In this document: in pieces, positions 44,430-53,294 of the stretch
Layout: the number at the start of each line of letters is the position of its first letter
How positions within the stretch are numbered: position 1 is the first letter of the stretch
From: Sphingobacteriales bacterium 46-32
GTDB lineage: Bacteria; Bacteroidota; Bacteroidia; Chitinophagales; Chitinophagaceae
Assembly (NCBI GenBank): GCA_001898485.1
Contig: MKTY01000021.1
Coordinates: 1 to 64,000, forward strand
Direction: 5' to 3'
DNA length: 64,000 nucleotides
The notes under the pieces: model-generated
What the model was told of the DNA's origin: nothing
Seen by the model: only the letters and a program-made list of their open reading frames with translations
Database searches by the model: none
Translations under genes and position numbers: made by a program

Positions 44430-45170
44430 TTATTTATTGAGTTGGTGGATCAGCTCTTCTTTGCCCGGCTGCGATGACCGGTCTATATATCCGATGGCCT
44501 CCTGTTCTCTGCCGCTTCGTATCAACAACAACCCGTAATACCAGCTGGCCTCTTTATAAAAAGCCCGGCTGGCATCCGCCGTCAGCGGCCGTAGCAGATT
44601 TGCGGCACTATCATATTCATGCATGGCCTGCCAGGCCATTCCCAGAAAATAACGAACCGTATCAGCCGATGGTGTTGCTAACAACAACGGTTGCCACTGC
44701 TCAATTGCTTGTGGGTACTCTTCATTCTTATAAGCCACCATGCCATGCTCAAAGGCATAGGCGGTTGCCGGCCCCATAGCCGTAAGCAAACCGGGATCGG
44801 GTTTATAATAAGCCTGATATAGTTTCTCCGAACCGGATGACCCCGTGGTCAACCACCAGATGCCCGCGCCAAGCAGCAACACGGCTGCGGCGGCTGCCGA
44901 CCATCGCCATAGCTGGTGTATTATGGCCTGCTTCTTTACAGGTGGCTGAACCTGGCTCCATTCTTTATGATATTGCTGCAACTGCTCTTTCAATACCGCT
45001 TCCTGCACACCCAGCAACAACACCCGTGCTTCTGCTACACGGGCAGCCAGAGCCTCATCTGCCTGCAACCGCGCTTCGAAAGCGGCTGCAGCATCAGGAG
45101 GCAACTGCCCTTGCAGGTATTGCTCTATCAGATCCCAGTCTTCGGGAGGTATGTGCATTTGTTCATTCAT
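44430..45170 (-). CDS. Anti-sigma-like membrane protein with TPR-like C-terminus
   Basis: The product is 246 aa. The cytoplasmic N-terminus (WDLIEQYLQGQLPPDAAAAF, EARLQADEALAARVAEAR) resembles the zinc-free anti-sigma/FecR-neighbour layout. One membrane helix lies at about 88-107 (WRWSAAAAAVLLLGAGIWWL). The outer part has TPR-like repeats (YAFEHGMVAYKNEEYPQAIE, FLGMAWQAMHEYDSAANLLR). The gene overlaps the sigma factor gene by 8 bp and ends 3 nt before the CHAT gene start. It is well placed to link an envelope signal to the sigma factor. The anti-sigma role is inferred. Confidence 0.7.
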   Translation of the reverse strand: MNEQMHIPPEDWDLIEQYLQGQLPPDAAAAFEARLQADEALAARVAEARVLLLGVQEAVLKEQLQQYHKEWSQVQPPVKKQAIIHQLWRWSAAAAAVLLLGAGIWWLTTGSSGSEKLYQAYYKPDPGLLTAMGPATAYAFEHGMVAYKNEEYPQAIEQWQPLLLATPSADTVRYFLGMAWQAMHEYDSAANLLRPLTADASRAFYKEASWYYGLLLIRSGREQEAIGYIDRSSQPGKEELIHQLNK

Positions 45171-45747
45171 GGGTTGAACCCGGTTTATTCATTTGCAGTA
45201 ACCCGCGCAGTTTCTGCAGACATCGGTATTTATTATTCTTTGCCGTTGCTTCAGTCCATCCAAAAAAGGAAGCTATTTCCCGTAATGGTTCTTTTTTAAA
45301 ATAAAATCTCCCCAGCAATTCACGGCAGTTTTCTCCCAATTGGGGAAATGCTGCACGCACTGCCGCAGTCTGCATGGCCAGGTCTTCCTGTCCGGGCTCC
45401 TCCATTACCAGTTCCGACGGCCAGTCCTGCAATGCTACCAGCCTGCGTCCCTTGCGGCTGCGAAGCTGATCGATCCATTTAAACCGCGCTACCTGAAACA
45501 GGTAAGCCGAAAATTCCTTTTCAGAAACAGGTAGAAAACGGCTCGTCTGCACGGCACGCCATACTGCCAGAAAAGCCTCCTGGTAGAGGTCACCTGCATC
45601 GTCTGCAGTGCCACTGTTTTTAAGCACCAGCGTGGTAACCCCACCCACATTATCCTGGTACAGCTTTTTCAGCACAGCAGCTTCATTACACTGAATCTGC
45701 TGCGCAAGTAGCGGAACGGTAGAGATTTTGTCGGCCTGTTGCTGCAT
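45163..45747 (-). CDS. ECF-type sigma-70 family RNA polymerase sigma factor
   Basis: The product is 194 aa. Region 2: AGDLYQEAFLAVWRAVQTSR, EFSAYLFQVARFKWIDQLRS. Region 4: CRELLGRFYFKKEPLREIAS, GWTEATAKNNKYRCLQKLRG. Sigma-70-family with only regions 2 and 4, as in ECF factors. First gene of a three-gene operon with a membrane TPR-like protein and the TPR-CHAT protease. No autoregulatory promoter motif could be recognised in the upstream gap. Confidence 0.9.
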   Translation of the reverse strand: MQQQADKISTVPLLAQQIQCNEAAVLKKLYQDNVGGVTTLVLKNSGTADDAGDLYQEAFLAVWRAVQTSRFLPVSEKEFSAYLFQVARFKWIDQLRSRKGRRLVALQDWPSELVMEEPGQEDLAMQTAAVRAAFPQLGENCRELLGRFYFKKEPLREIASFFGWTEATAKNNKYRCLQKLRGLLQMNKPGSTHE

Positions 45748-45977
45748 GTATCCGGGAAATTACTCCAAGATAGCCATTTTGCCCGTTTCGAATCGCGTTT
45801 AGCCCGGTTTAACAGCAACAAACGGGATGCTTTTCTCTTAATCGTAAAAAAGTAAAAACGTCATCAATCCCATAATTCTTTTTGTTCCTGATACAATTCA
45901 TCCGCTTTTCTGAAGGGTTCACCCTGTCAGCTATTCTTTTTTAACCGCTTATCGGGCAAATTGTGCCAAACCTTTCT

Positions 45978-47102
45978 ATGAAGAAAATAACTGCCTTACT
46001 AATCCCTGTCATCCTGCTTTCGGCCTGCCGTGAAAACAACCCTCCACCACCTCCGCCACCAACTTCCTACGATGTAATCACTACAGGCGTGCTGATTGAT
46101 ATAAATACCCCGTCGATCAAACCCGGATACTGGGTCGGAAAAGAGTGGCATGCCCTGCAGGCCGATAACACGCAGCAGGCCTTTCCCTATGGCCTGACCA
46201 GGCATGCACAATCACTAATCATAGCAGGAGGATATGAAGGAGAACACCCGCAGACAGGCAATAACATACTCTTACCATGCATCTGGCGCAATGGCCTTAT
46301 GATAAAACTACCGGTAAGTGAACTTTCCGTAACAGATCGTTGCAGTGCTTCTGATGTTGTCTGGTACAACGATGCGCTGTATGTGCTGGGTGATGCAGAC
46401 CTGGAGCCCGTTATCTGGAAAATCGATGGTGAGCAATACAGTATCATTCCCCTGCCAAAAAACCAGCACGTCACCGGCCGCAGAAAAGGATCCAACCTTA
46501 TCATTTGGAATGACCGCCTCTGCTTTGCAGGTAATGAACAAAAACAAACTGGCGATGGCCTTACTTATAGCGCCGGTTACTGGTCAGTAGGTCACGATGA
46601 TCACCCTTCCTTTACAACAATTCAGGACAATCTCGGCTACGCACTCTGCTTCGCCATAGCAGCCCGGCAGGACAAACTGGTGATCACCGGTGAATATGGC
46701 GAAACCGGACAGAACATACTACCGGCTCTATGGACAGGCACCGGACTTCACCTGCTCTCACAACAGTTGCAACCAAACACACAACGAACCAACGAGGTAA
46801 TGATTGATGCAAAAGAAAATATCTGGCTCAACATACTCGATATTCAGCCGCAGTACAAACCCCTGCTTTGGAAAGCGCGGTTAAGTGGTACGAAAGAGCT
46901 CATTAGCCCCGACATACCTGCACAGGCCACTGGCTTCTGCCATAACCTGGCTACCTGTGACGATCAGATAGCCTATGCCTATACTTATATGTATGAAGGC
47001 AAGCGGCACGCATGTGTTAAAAGTAATGATGGCACAGACACCCTTGATCTGAAAAATCAATCAGACGTGACCCTTTACCGGACCGCTATTTTTCCCCGAT
47101 AA
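45978..47102 (+). CDS. Lipoprotein, beta-propeller-like
   Basis: The product is 374 aa when started at MKKITALLIPVILLSACREN (ATG at 45978); Cys17 is the lipid-modified residue (LLSAC). A run of seven prolines follows. The rest has repeating beta segments (YGLTRHAQSLIIAGGYEGE, DVVWYNDALYVLGDADLEPV, LIIWNDRLCFAGNEQKQTGD), as in propeller-type surface lipoproteins. No function known. Divergent from the sigma/CHAT operon. Confidence 0.75.
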   Translation: MKKITALLIPVILLSACRENNPPPPPPPTSYDVITTGVLIDINTPSIKPGYWVGKEWHALQADNTQQAFPYGLTRHAQSLIIAGGYEGEHPQTGNNILLPCIWRNGLMIKLPVSELSVTDRCSASDVVWYNDALYVLGDADLEPVIWKIDGEQYSIIPLPKNQHVTGRRKGSNLIIWNDRLCFAGNEQKQTGDGLTYSAGYWSVGHDDHPSFTTIQDNLGYALCFAIAARQDKLVITGEYGETGQNILPALWTGTGLHLLSQQLQPNTQRTNEVMIDAKENIWLNILDIQPQYKPLLWKARLSGTKELISPDIPAQATGFCHNLATCDDQIAYAYTYMYEGKRHACVKSNDGTDTLDLKNQSDVTLYRTAIFPR

Positions 47103-47111
47103 ATTATCCTG

Positions 47112-48251
47112 TTAAGGTTTGATCATAAGCAGGCGGCTGTCTGTTTTATTTTCTGTGGTTATCCTGACCACATAGACGCCCGGTGGCTGCTGATGCATGT
47201 CAACGAAATGCTGAAACTGCGGTTGCGGCAGTATGCCGGTATAACAAACATGCCCCAGGCTGTTTAATATAGTTACCTTCCGCAAGGGTTCTTCTGATTT
47301 CAGCATGATCCGTCCATTGCCGGGATTGGGATAAATGGTAAATACTACTTTTGACACATTCAATGCAGATTTAAGGACCGATGAATAGCTTATTTTGCCA
47401 TCAGCATCTACGCAGGCAATACGATATAGTCCATCGTTGAGAGGATGCAGGTCTGTATACCTGTAGTTATTTTTTTGTTCGCTGTAATGCATGGCTGGTA
47501 TGCTATCAAGAGAATGCCAGCTAACCATTTGCGGCGACTTGCGTTGTATGATAAACCGGCTGGTATTTTCTTCAGACAATGTTGCCCAGCTCAACTCTTT
47601 TTTATTACCAATAGGTTTTACTTCAAAATCAACCAGGCTTACGGGCAATACTGTAGTGAAATAGTGAACAACGATCGATATATTATCGACCTGTGCATAC
47701 TGCGTGAGTGATAACACACCGGTACGAAGCCGGGCCGAAAAAGCCAACCCAAAATTACCTGCATTTATCTCAGCAGGGCTCCAGGTGGTGCCCCATAGTG
47801 AACCTGAGCCCCCATAGGTTGCCAGGCCATCGGAAGCAGACCAGCTGGAACCCGATGCCTGGTTGCTGCCGGTAACACTGCCTCCTTTTACCAGATATAC
47901 GGCATTATCAATAATAGAACTTCCCAGGCCGAGTCCTCCCGCGCTTTTTTCAACTACAACCTGAATACCACAAACAGAGGCATAGGATGGTATAGAAAAT
48001 CCGAAACCAGTAGCAATAAGGTAATTGGAATTGGCCGACGACCAGACTCCGAGCAGAATACCGGCAGATGCACGTAAATCGTTTGAACTGGCTGCGTTTG
48101 CAGGAGATGACCAGGCAAAACTTCCCACGCCAGTATTATTAACAAAAGAAGAACCTGATAGAGATGAAGATGCAGTGCATTGCGCTGAAGCAATACAGGG
48201 TAACGACAGGGCAAAAAAAGCCACTGCGCACCGGAGGAGCGGAATTAACAT
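47112..48251 (-). CDS. Secreted T9SS cargo protein (type A sorting domain)
   Basis: The product is 379 aa with a signal peptide (RCAVAFFALSLPCIASAQ). A Ser/Gly-rich N-terminal half looks like a beta domain of no named family. From about residue 200 there is DFEVKPIGNKKELSWATLSE, the 'LSWATASE' linker frequent in Bacteroidota secreted proteins. The last ~75 residues (FTIYPNPGNGRIMLK, LGHVCYTG, GVYVVRITTENKTDSRLLMI) are a type A T9SS C-terminal sorting domain. The cell therefore secretes it through the type IX system. Convergent with the lipoprotein gene. Confidence 0.85.
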   Translation of the reverse strand: MLIPLLRCAVAFFALSLPCIASAQCTASSSLSGSSFVNNTGVGSFAWSSPANAASSNDLRASAGILLGVWSSANSNYLIATGFGFSIPSYASVCGIQVVVEKSAGGLGLGSSIIDNAVYLVKGGSVTGSNQASGSSWSASDGLATYGGSGSLWGTTWSPAEINAGNFGLAFSARLRTGVLSLTQYAQVDNISIVVHYFTTVLPVSLVDFEVKPIGNKKELSWATLSEENTSRFIIQRKSPQMVSWHSLDSIPAMHYSEQKNNYRYTDLHPLNDGLYRIACVDADGKISYSSVLKSALNVSKVVFTIYPNPGNGRIMLKSEEPLRKVTILNSLGHVCYTGILPQPQFQHFVDMHQQPPGVYVVRITTENKTDSRLLMIKP

Positions 48252-48337
48252 AGATAAGGTTTTCGTTAAAAGCCAGACTACTGTATCAGCTAACCGACAA
48301 GGTGTCTTTCTCTTTTTACTGATTAAAAAAGAGAATG

Positions 48338-48361
48338 GCTTTTTCTAAAACTAGAAAAAGC
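48338..48361. other. 10-bp hairpin in the gap upstream of the T9SS protein
   Basis: GCTTTTTCTA, loop AAAC, TAGAAAAAGC, then ATTTTT. Could be a terminator or a leader structure; no gene is visible in 48252-48537. Confidence 0.5.
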
Positions 48362-48537
48362 ATTTTTAAATTTCAATATGCTTCAGATGGTTTCCGTACA
48401 AACACGGTAGGCTTAAAAACAACAACCCTTTGGTAAATAAAATGATGGAAAAATGATGCTCAGATATTTTTTTGATCCCTGTCAATCAAAACAGCGCTAA
48501 AAACAAGCATAAGTACCGGAGGAAAAGGAGCCGCTTA

Positions 48538-48927
48538 TCAATGGCAACTCACAAATTGTTCAAAAAGGAGTGAAAGCTGGGCTGATGCATCTGTACAAAA
48601 ACCGGGGTGTACGCGTGAAGTTTGCACTACGGTGCTCCGCGTAGCTGTAAGCCACCGAAAACGGGCACCGGTATCGAGTAAAGCAATGGGACCACCGGCC
48701 GGACGGCCAAGGCATATCTGCTGAAATGCTTCGAGATATTGCTGCAACTCATCGGGATCAAGCCGGCAGTTGAATGCTCTGAGTCTGGCGGCATCAATTT
48801 CAAACCGCATATCCAGAAAGCGGAGTTTCTGGCAATACATTACCACGCCCACGTTAATGAACTCTTCCCGCTCTACCTTCGGCACCACCCGGATCACGGC
48901 ATATTCATATAAGTACTGATCGGGCAT
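48538..48927 (-). CDS. DUF3037 domain protein
   Basis: The product is 129 aa. The beginning (MPDQYLYEYAVIRVVPKVER, EEFINVGVVMYC) is the DUF3037 signature. Its start overlaps the HipA-like kinase gene by 23 bp. The two genes form a conserved pair in many bacteria. Function unknown; a partner or regulator of the kinase is plausible. Confidence 0.85.
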   Translation of the reverse strand: MPDQYLYEYAVIRVVPKVEREEFINVGVVMYCQKLRFLDMRFEIDAARLRAFNCRLDPDELQQYLEAFQQICLGRPAGGPIALLDTGARFRWLTATRSTVVQTSRVHPGFCTDASAQLSLLFEQFVSCH

Positions 48928-49672
48928 GTTGTGCTTGATTTACAAAAACAGAAGAATGCTGAATGCGTGTGAGCAGGAACTGCTCATATACAGAGTGGCT
49001 CAACGGTGGCTGCAGCCACTCGTCAGGCACCAGAGATACAATGTGATGAATAAGTTCGGGAGTAAGCAATGACCGCAGATGCCTGTCAGCTTCTTCGAGT
49101 TGAGAGGCCTGGGGCAACAGCACATGATCCTTAATGGCAGCAAATGGCCGCATAGCCTGTTCTTCCCAGTTTTCGGGGGAATGATGAAAATAAAGACAGG
49201 CTCCGTGATCGATCAGCCACAATTCCTTATTCCACGAAAGCATATTGGTATTGCGCGCGGTTCGGTCTACATTGGTAAGCAAACTATCGAGCCACACGAT
49301 CTGCGAAGCCAGTTGCGGATCTACTTTCATCACCACAGGATCGAATGTAATAGATCCGCTGAGATAATGCAACGCCAGATTCAACCCCTCACTGGCACGC
49401 AGCAATTCCTGAATTTCAGGATCGGGTTCAGCACGGCCAAAGGCACTATCTAACTGTGCAAATACGATTTCGGGCACTTTTAATCCCGCGGCCCGTACCA
49501 GCTCTCCTCCAATAAGATCTGCTACCAGGGCCTTTACCCCCTGCCCGGCGCCCCTGAATTTGAGCACATACAGAAACCCGTCATCTGCATCTACAATAGC
49601 AGGCAGGGACCCTCCTTCGCGAAGAGGGGTCACATATTGCCATACATTGACAGTTCTGATCTGGGCGGTCAT
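48905..49672 (-). CDS. HipA-like kinase domain protein
   Basis: The product is 255 aa from MTAQIRTVNVWQYVTPLREG (ATG at 49672); the longer frame enters repeat DNA. Short HipA/PI4K-like kinase: FLYVLKFRGAGQGVKALVAD, the catalytic DSLLTNVDRTARNTNMLSW and the DHG metal motif (LWLIDHGACLYF). Overlaps DUF3037. HipA kinases phosphorylate a tRNA synthetase in toxin-antitoxin settings, but this short stand-alone form has no HipB partner here. Role unknown. Confidence 0.8.
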   Translation of the reverse strand: MTAQIRTVNVWQYVTPLREGGSLPAIVDADDGFLYVLKFRGAGQGVKALVADLIGGELVRAAGLKVPEIVFAQLDSAFGRAEPDPEIQELLRASEGLNLALHYLSGSITFDPVVMKVDPQLASQIVWLDSLLTNVDRTARNTNMLSWNKELWLIDHGACLYFHHSPENWEEQAMRPFAAIKDHVLLPQASQLEEADRHLRSLLTPELIHHIVSLVPDEWLQPPLSHSVYEQFLLTRIQHSSVFVNQAQHARSVLI

Positions 49673-49773
49673 GAAAAAGAAATTATTCCGGCAGCAAGAT
49701 AGTGAAAGAATAAGGAGTTTAATGTGCCGATGTGATGAATGTGCTGATGTGCTAGTGGATTTGAAGATTTGAT

Positions 49774-50232
49774 GATCACTGTTGTCCCGGGAAAAAAAAT
49801 GCGCCAACAAATAAATTTGATAATCAGATTTATACAGATGCTTTTGCAGGCTTTGGGAAAAGCAAGCCCCCCTTGTAACATTGTTGGTATTTCAGCACAG
49901 TGTGCGAGCTATTTTATTGCTATTTCCCTGTCGTATTCCCTTATTTTTTCTTGTGGTTCACAAGGCGCCTTGTTTTTCTCCGATTGAATCTTTAATGCTT
50001 ATACAGTAAGCAACGACCGGTGCTGTGGAGGCAAAAAAGCGGAACTAAAAACAGGTCAAGACCTGGAGACCGTTTCATATAGACAGTAAACTACCCGATC
50101 ATTTCCTGTCTAACCGCTCGGTCAGGACGCTGCGCGTCCGGACCGGTCCCGAATACTTCAATTCAACAGTAAAGGAAGGACGATAACTATCTGAAAAAGG
50201 CTACCTTTTTATTTTCCCCGGACACTAGTGAT
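49774..50232. mobile_element. MITE-like element, copy B (~460 bp), inverted relative to copy A
   Basis: It begins ATCACTGTTGTCCCGGG and ends ...TTATTTTCCCCGGACACTAGTGAT, matching the reverse complement of 40671-41151 through most of its length, including the hairpins GGTCAGGACGC / GCGTCCGGACC and CAGGTCAAGACCTG. It lacks the ~70-bp insert of copy A and has its own ~60-bp stretch (about 49963-50025). No coding frame. Similarity also continues outside the ends into short words (TTTGAAAATTTGAAGA, AGCACATCAGCACAT), so the transposed unit may be larger than the TIRs suggest. Confidence 0.7.
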
Positions 50233-50271
50233 TTGAAAATTTGAAGATTTGACGATGGAGAGTATAACTGT

Positions 50272-50362
50272 CAACTGTCATCTATCAACTGTCATCTATC
50301 AACTGTCATCTGTCAACTGTCAACTGTCCACTGTCCACTGTCATCTATCCACTGTCAACTAT
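50272..50362. repeat. Heptamer array, 13 units
   Basis: 91 bp of phased 7-nt units of CAACTGT, CATCTAT, CATCTGT and CCACTGT, ending CAACTAT exactly at the stop codon of the next gene. Same number of units as 19179-19269. Confidence 0.8.
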
Positions 50363-50610
50363 TAAAAAATATTCCTGACAGGTTCAGCACTTTTGCCGGC
50401 CGTCTTTTCTGTGGCAGATACCGCCCTCCGGCCGATGAGCCATCCGGTAGCTTCCAGTGCTTCATATATGTCCTGATCATTTTCCAGAACAATAACCGGA
50501 TTCGGTATCTGCTGCAATTCGGCTTCTGTAAAATCTTTATGCGCAGGATGACGAGTAAGCCCCATCAACCCAACAATCGACAGCAGCAGGATGGCTAAAA
50601 AACGATTCAT
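50362..50610 (-). CDS. Small exported hypothetical protein (82 aa)
   Basis: The product is 82 aa with a signal or anchor helix (MNRFLAILLLSIVGLMGLT) and a short polar remainder (FTEAELQQIPNPVIVLENDQ). No family is recognised. The stop codon abuts the heptamer array at its 3' end. It may be part of a locus disturbed by the repeat. Confidence 0.5.
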   Translation of the reverse strand: MNRFLAILLLSIVGLMGLTRHPAHKDFTEAELQQIPNPVIVLENDQDIYEALEATGWLIGRRAVSATEKTAGKSAEPVRNIF

Positions 50611-50678
50611 GATATACAGGCTTTTGATGAGCAGGTACCTGTATATCGGCGAAGCGAAAAAAGGTCATCACAAACCTG

Positions 50679-51518
50679 CTAACTTCCAAAAAGGGACAGC
50701 TGGGCAGGCCTATCCTTTTTACCCGCAGCCAGTACGGGCAAGGCAGCAGGAATGCCCGTAATCTCCATGATCTCAGACTCCTGGTAACGCGAAGCCACTG
50801 TTATCTTTACCTGGCCGGCAGCTTGCAAAAAAAGTTGTGCCGCTTTTTCAGGAGTATTATTGTTTTTGGATAAATGAGAAAGTATAAGATGCGAAAGGTG
50901 CGGACCAGCATGCTCCTGATAGAGTTCAAAAGCCTGCCTGTTAGACAGGTGACCCGTACGACCGCTGATGCGCCGCTGAAGCGATAAAGGATAATGACTG
51001 GCCGCCAGCATGTGTTCACAATAATTGGTTTCGAGAAAAACGGCGTGACAGGCTCTGAAATATTTTTTCACTTCTGCACAGCAGTATCCAATATCTGTAA
51101 ACACGCCCACATGCACCGATTGGTACGACACAACAAAACTATGTGGGTCGGCAGCATCGTGCCACTTGGAAAAAGCACGCACCTGCAATGAGCCGGCGGG
51201 ATAGGCACGGTCGGTGGTGAAATGGCAAATCAGCTGCGGTTCAATCGGGATCTGGCTGTTGCCCAGTGTGCCGGGAGTAATATAGACCGGTAGCTGATAT
51301 TTTTTGCTAAGAGCAGGAATACCGGTGATATGATCGTGATGCTCATGCGACACAAAAATGGCACGCACTTTTTTCATATCCAACCCCAGCTTGTTCATAC
51401 GCCGCTCCGTTTCTCGGCAGGAAATGCCGGCATCTATCAGCAGGGCATCGGTATCATTTTCGATATAATAACAGTTGCCATTGCTGCCCGAATTTATGGA
51501 TGCAATACGAAGCGCCAT
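50679..51518 (-). CDS. MBL-fold metallo-hydrolase (WalJ/YycJ-like)
   Basis: The product is 279 aa. Metallo-beta-lactamase fold: SGSNGNCYYIENDTDALLID, then the metal site FVSHEHHDHITGIPAL, FTDIGYCC, LSHLSKNNNTPEKA. The start SINSGSNGN is the WalJ/YycJ signature; this group is linked to DNA and envelope control in Firmicutes. It sits 23 nt downstream of the GH5 gene on the same strand, though its role suggests it is a separate housekeeping gene. Confidence 0.88.
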   Translation of the reverse strand: MALRIASINSGSNGNCYYIENDTDALLIDAGISCRETERRMNKLGLDMKKVRAIFVSHEHHDHITGIPALSKKYQLPVYITPGTLGNSQIPIEPQLICHFTTDRAYPAGSLQVRAFSKWHDAADPHSFVVSYQSVHVGVFTDIGYCCAEVKKYFRACHAVFLETNYCEHMLAASHYPLSLQRRISGRTGHLSNRQAFELYQEHAGPHLSHLILSHLSKNNNTPEKAAQLFLQAAGQVKITVASRYQESEIMEITGIPAALPVLAAGKKDRPAQLSLFGS

Positions 51519-51541
51519 CCGGCAAAATTAAGCATTTGCCA

Positions 51542-53287
51542 TCAGGGGGCCGCGAAGCGCAATTGCAGCAGGTTAAATCCCCCTTCCGCTATTCGTATCC
51601 GCAGCCGATGCACCCCTTTATCCAGCCCGATCAATCCCAGTTCTGTCTCGCTCCAATTGCTATAGCCGCCGGTTACCGGCACTTCTTTATTTTCCAGCAC
51701 TACTCTGTCATCGATCAGTACACTGATGCGACCGGATGCAACAGCAGCCGTACCCGCCAGCAGTTTATAAGTTGCTTTCTTTTCTACTTCAATGGTATAC
51801 TGCATCCACTCGCCTGCTTCAGTCTGTCCTACATAAAACCGGTTATAACGGCTTGAATCCTGAAATACATCTACCCCGTCGTTGCGATAGGTATGTCCGC
51901 GGTTGCCGGTACTGGCCTTACCCGTTGATATCCTGTAATTGGCTGTATCCATGTCTGCATATGCATACCCATTACGACCGAGGTCATAGTCCGCGGCTTT
52001 TATAACCGTACCGGCTTTGATTATATGCCGTTTGAAAGGAACCGTTGCTGTTGTATGCGGCTGTCTTATCAATGCATCTATCACATCGCGATGAATAATG
52101 TTGGATTCGAACCGGGCGTAGGTAGCCAGTTCCAGTAAGCCGCTGTACACATCACTTTCTTTAGGGGGATTGGGTCGTCGGCCATTCCAGTAATCTACCA
52201 GGTTATTGTAATTGTGATTGGAGGGAATTTCCAGCGGGTTATTGGCACCTGCTTTTTTTAATGGCCACCAGGCCCAGCCAATATTATTTTTTTCCAGCAG
52301 TTCTACAGCCTGGGCAAACCAGGTATTGGAATTCTCACCGGTTTCGCCCAGCCATACCGGCACCTGCTGTTCGCGCCGTGTATTCAGTATATGGCGGATA
52401 TCTTCTTCATTATTATTGTTCCAGTATTTATGGTAACTAAGTACCATGTTCTTATCCCATACCGGCAGCATGCCGTTGTAATTATTACCCCACCCATTAC
52501 CTTCGATTATGATCATATGCCGCTGATCTACTTCTCTGATAGTTTTTGTAATATCCATCAATAAGCGGCGAAGCGGTGCGTTGTTTTTTTCTTTCAGTCC
52601 ATTGCGGTCGAGGCTGTCTGTAAATCCCCAGTTGGGTTCATTCAGAATATCATAACCACCGATCCAGGGCTCACCGGCATAACGATCAGCCAGCTTCCGC
52701 CACAGTGCTATCGTCTTCTGCTGATTGGCTTCGCTTTGCCATAATGATGGTTTAGACGGGTCACGATCCGATATATTCAGATCATTGCCCTGACCGCCGG
52801 GTGCCGCATGCAGATCCAGGATCAGGTACATCTGGTTGGCCCTGCACCAGGCCAGCAGGCTGTCTGTGAGCGCAAAACCCTTCTCGATCCAGGTGTTGTT
52901 GCCGGCAACAGGTTCTTCCTCAACCGGCAGTGTATACAGGTTATAATGCATCGGCAGGCGAACCGAATTAAAACCCCAGGCCTTCATGGAATCAATATCG
53001 ATGCGGCGGGTATGATTAGCCAGCCAGGTGTCATAAAACTCCTGCGTTTGCTCTTTACTTAGCAGTTGCTCTATCCGCTGGCGTATCCGATACTGCTGAC
53101 CTTCATTGTTAATACGCAGCATATATCCTTCCTGCAGCATCCATCCACCCAGCCCTACACCACGCAGCAATACATTTTCACCTTTTTCATTAACGATACG
53201 CTCCCCATCCGCCTTCAGAAAACCCTGGGCCGATACGGCCATATTCAGCAGGAAGCCTATTGCGGTTATACTCCATTTCATTTGCAT
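51542..53287 (-). CDS. Glycoside hydrolase family 5 with C-terminal CBM6-like domain
   Basis: The product is 581 aa with a signal peptide (WSITAIGFLLNMAVSAQ). The GH5 barrel shows GVGLGGWMLQEGYML, WGFNSVRLPMHYN, GGYDILNEPNWG (acid/base E) and VPVWLGETGENSNTW (nucleophile E). From about residue 430 there is a beta domain of the CBM6 kind (YADMDTANYRISTGKASTGN, GEWMQYTIEVEKKATYKLLA, VHRLRIRIAEGGFNLLQLRF). It attacks a beta-linked glucan, mannan or related glycan; the substrate is not readable. 8 nt after the GH30 gene. Confidence 0.9.
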   Translation of the reverse strand: MQMKWSITAIGFLLNMAVSAQGFLKADGERIVNEKGENVLLRGVGLGGWMLQEGYMLRINNEGQQYRIRQRIEQLLSKEQTQEFYDTWLANHTRRIDIDSMKAWGFNSVRLPMHYNLYTLPVEEEPVAGNNTWIEKGFALTDSLLAWCRANQMYLILDLHAAPGGQGNDLNISDRDPSKPSLWQSEANQQKTIALWRKLADRYAGEPWIGGYDILNEPNWGFTDSLDRNGLKEKNNAPLRRLLMDITKTIREVDQRHMIIIEGNGWGNNYNGMLPVWDKNMVLSYHKYWNNNNEEDIRHILNTRREQQVPVWLGETGENSNTWFAQAVELLEKNNIGWAWWPLKKAGANNPLEIPSNHNYNNLVDYWNGRRPNPPKESDVYSGLLELATYARFESNIIHRDVIDALIRQPHTTATVPFKRHIIKAGTVIKAADYDLGRNGYAYADMDTANYRISTGKASTGNRGHTYRNDGVDVFQDSSRYNRFYVGQTEAGEWMQYTIEVEKKATYKLLAGTAAVASGRISVLIDDRVVLENKEVPVTGGYSNWSETELGLIGLDKGVHRLRIRIAEGGFNLLQLRFAAP

Positions 53288-53294
53288 AAGGTTA

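Noticed and set aside
49673-49810. 46 extra N-terminal residues on the HipA-like protein
   Set aside because: The frame enters the MITE-like element and short-repeat words. The family begins at MTAQIRTVNV (49672).
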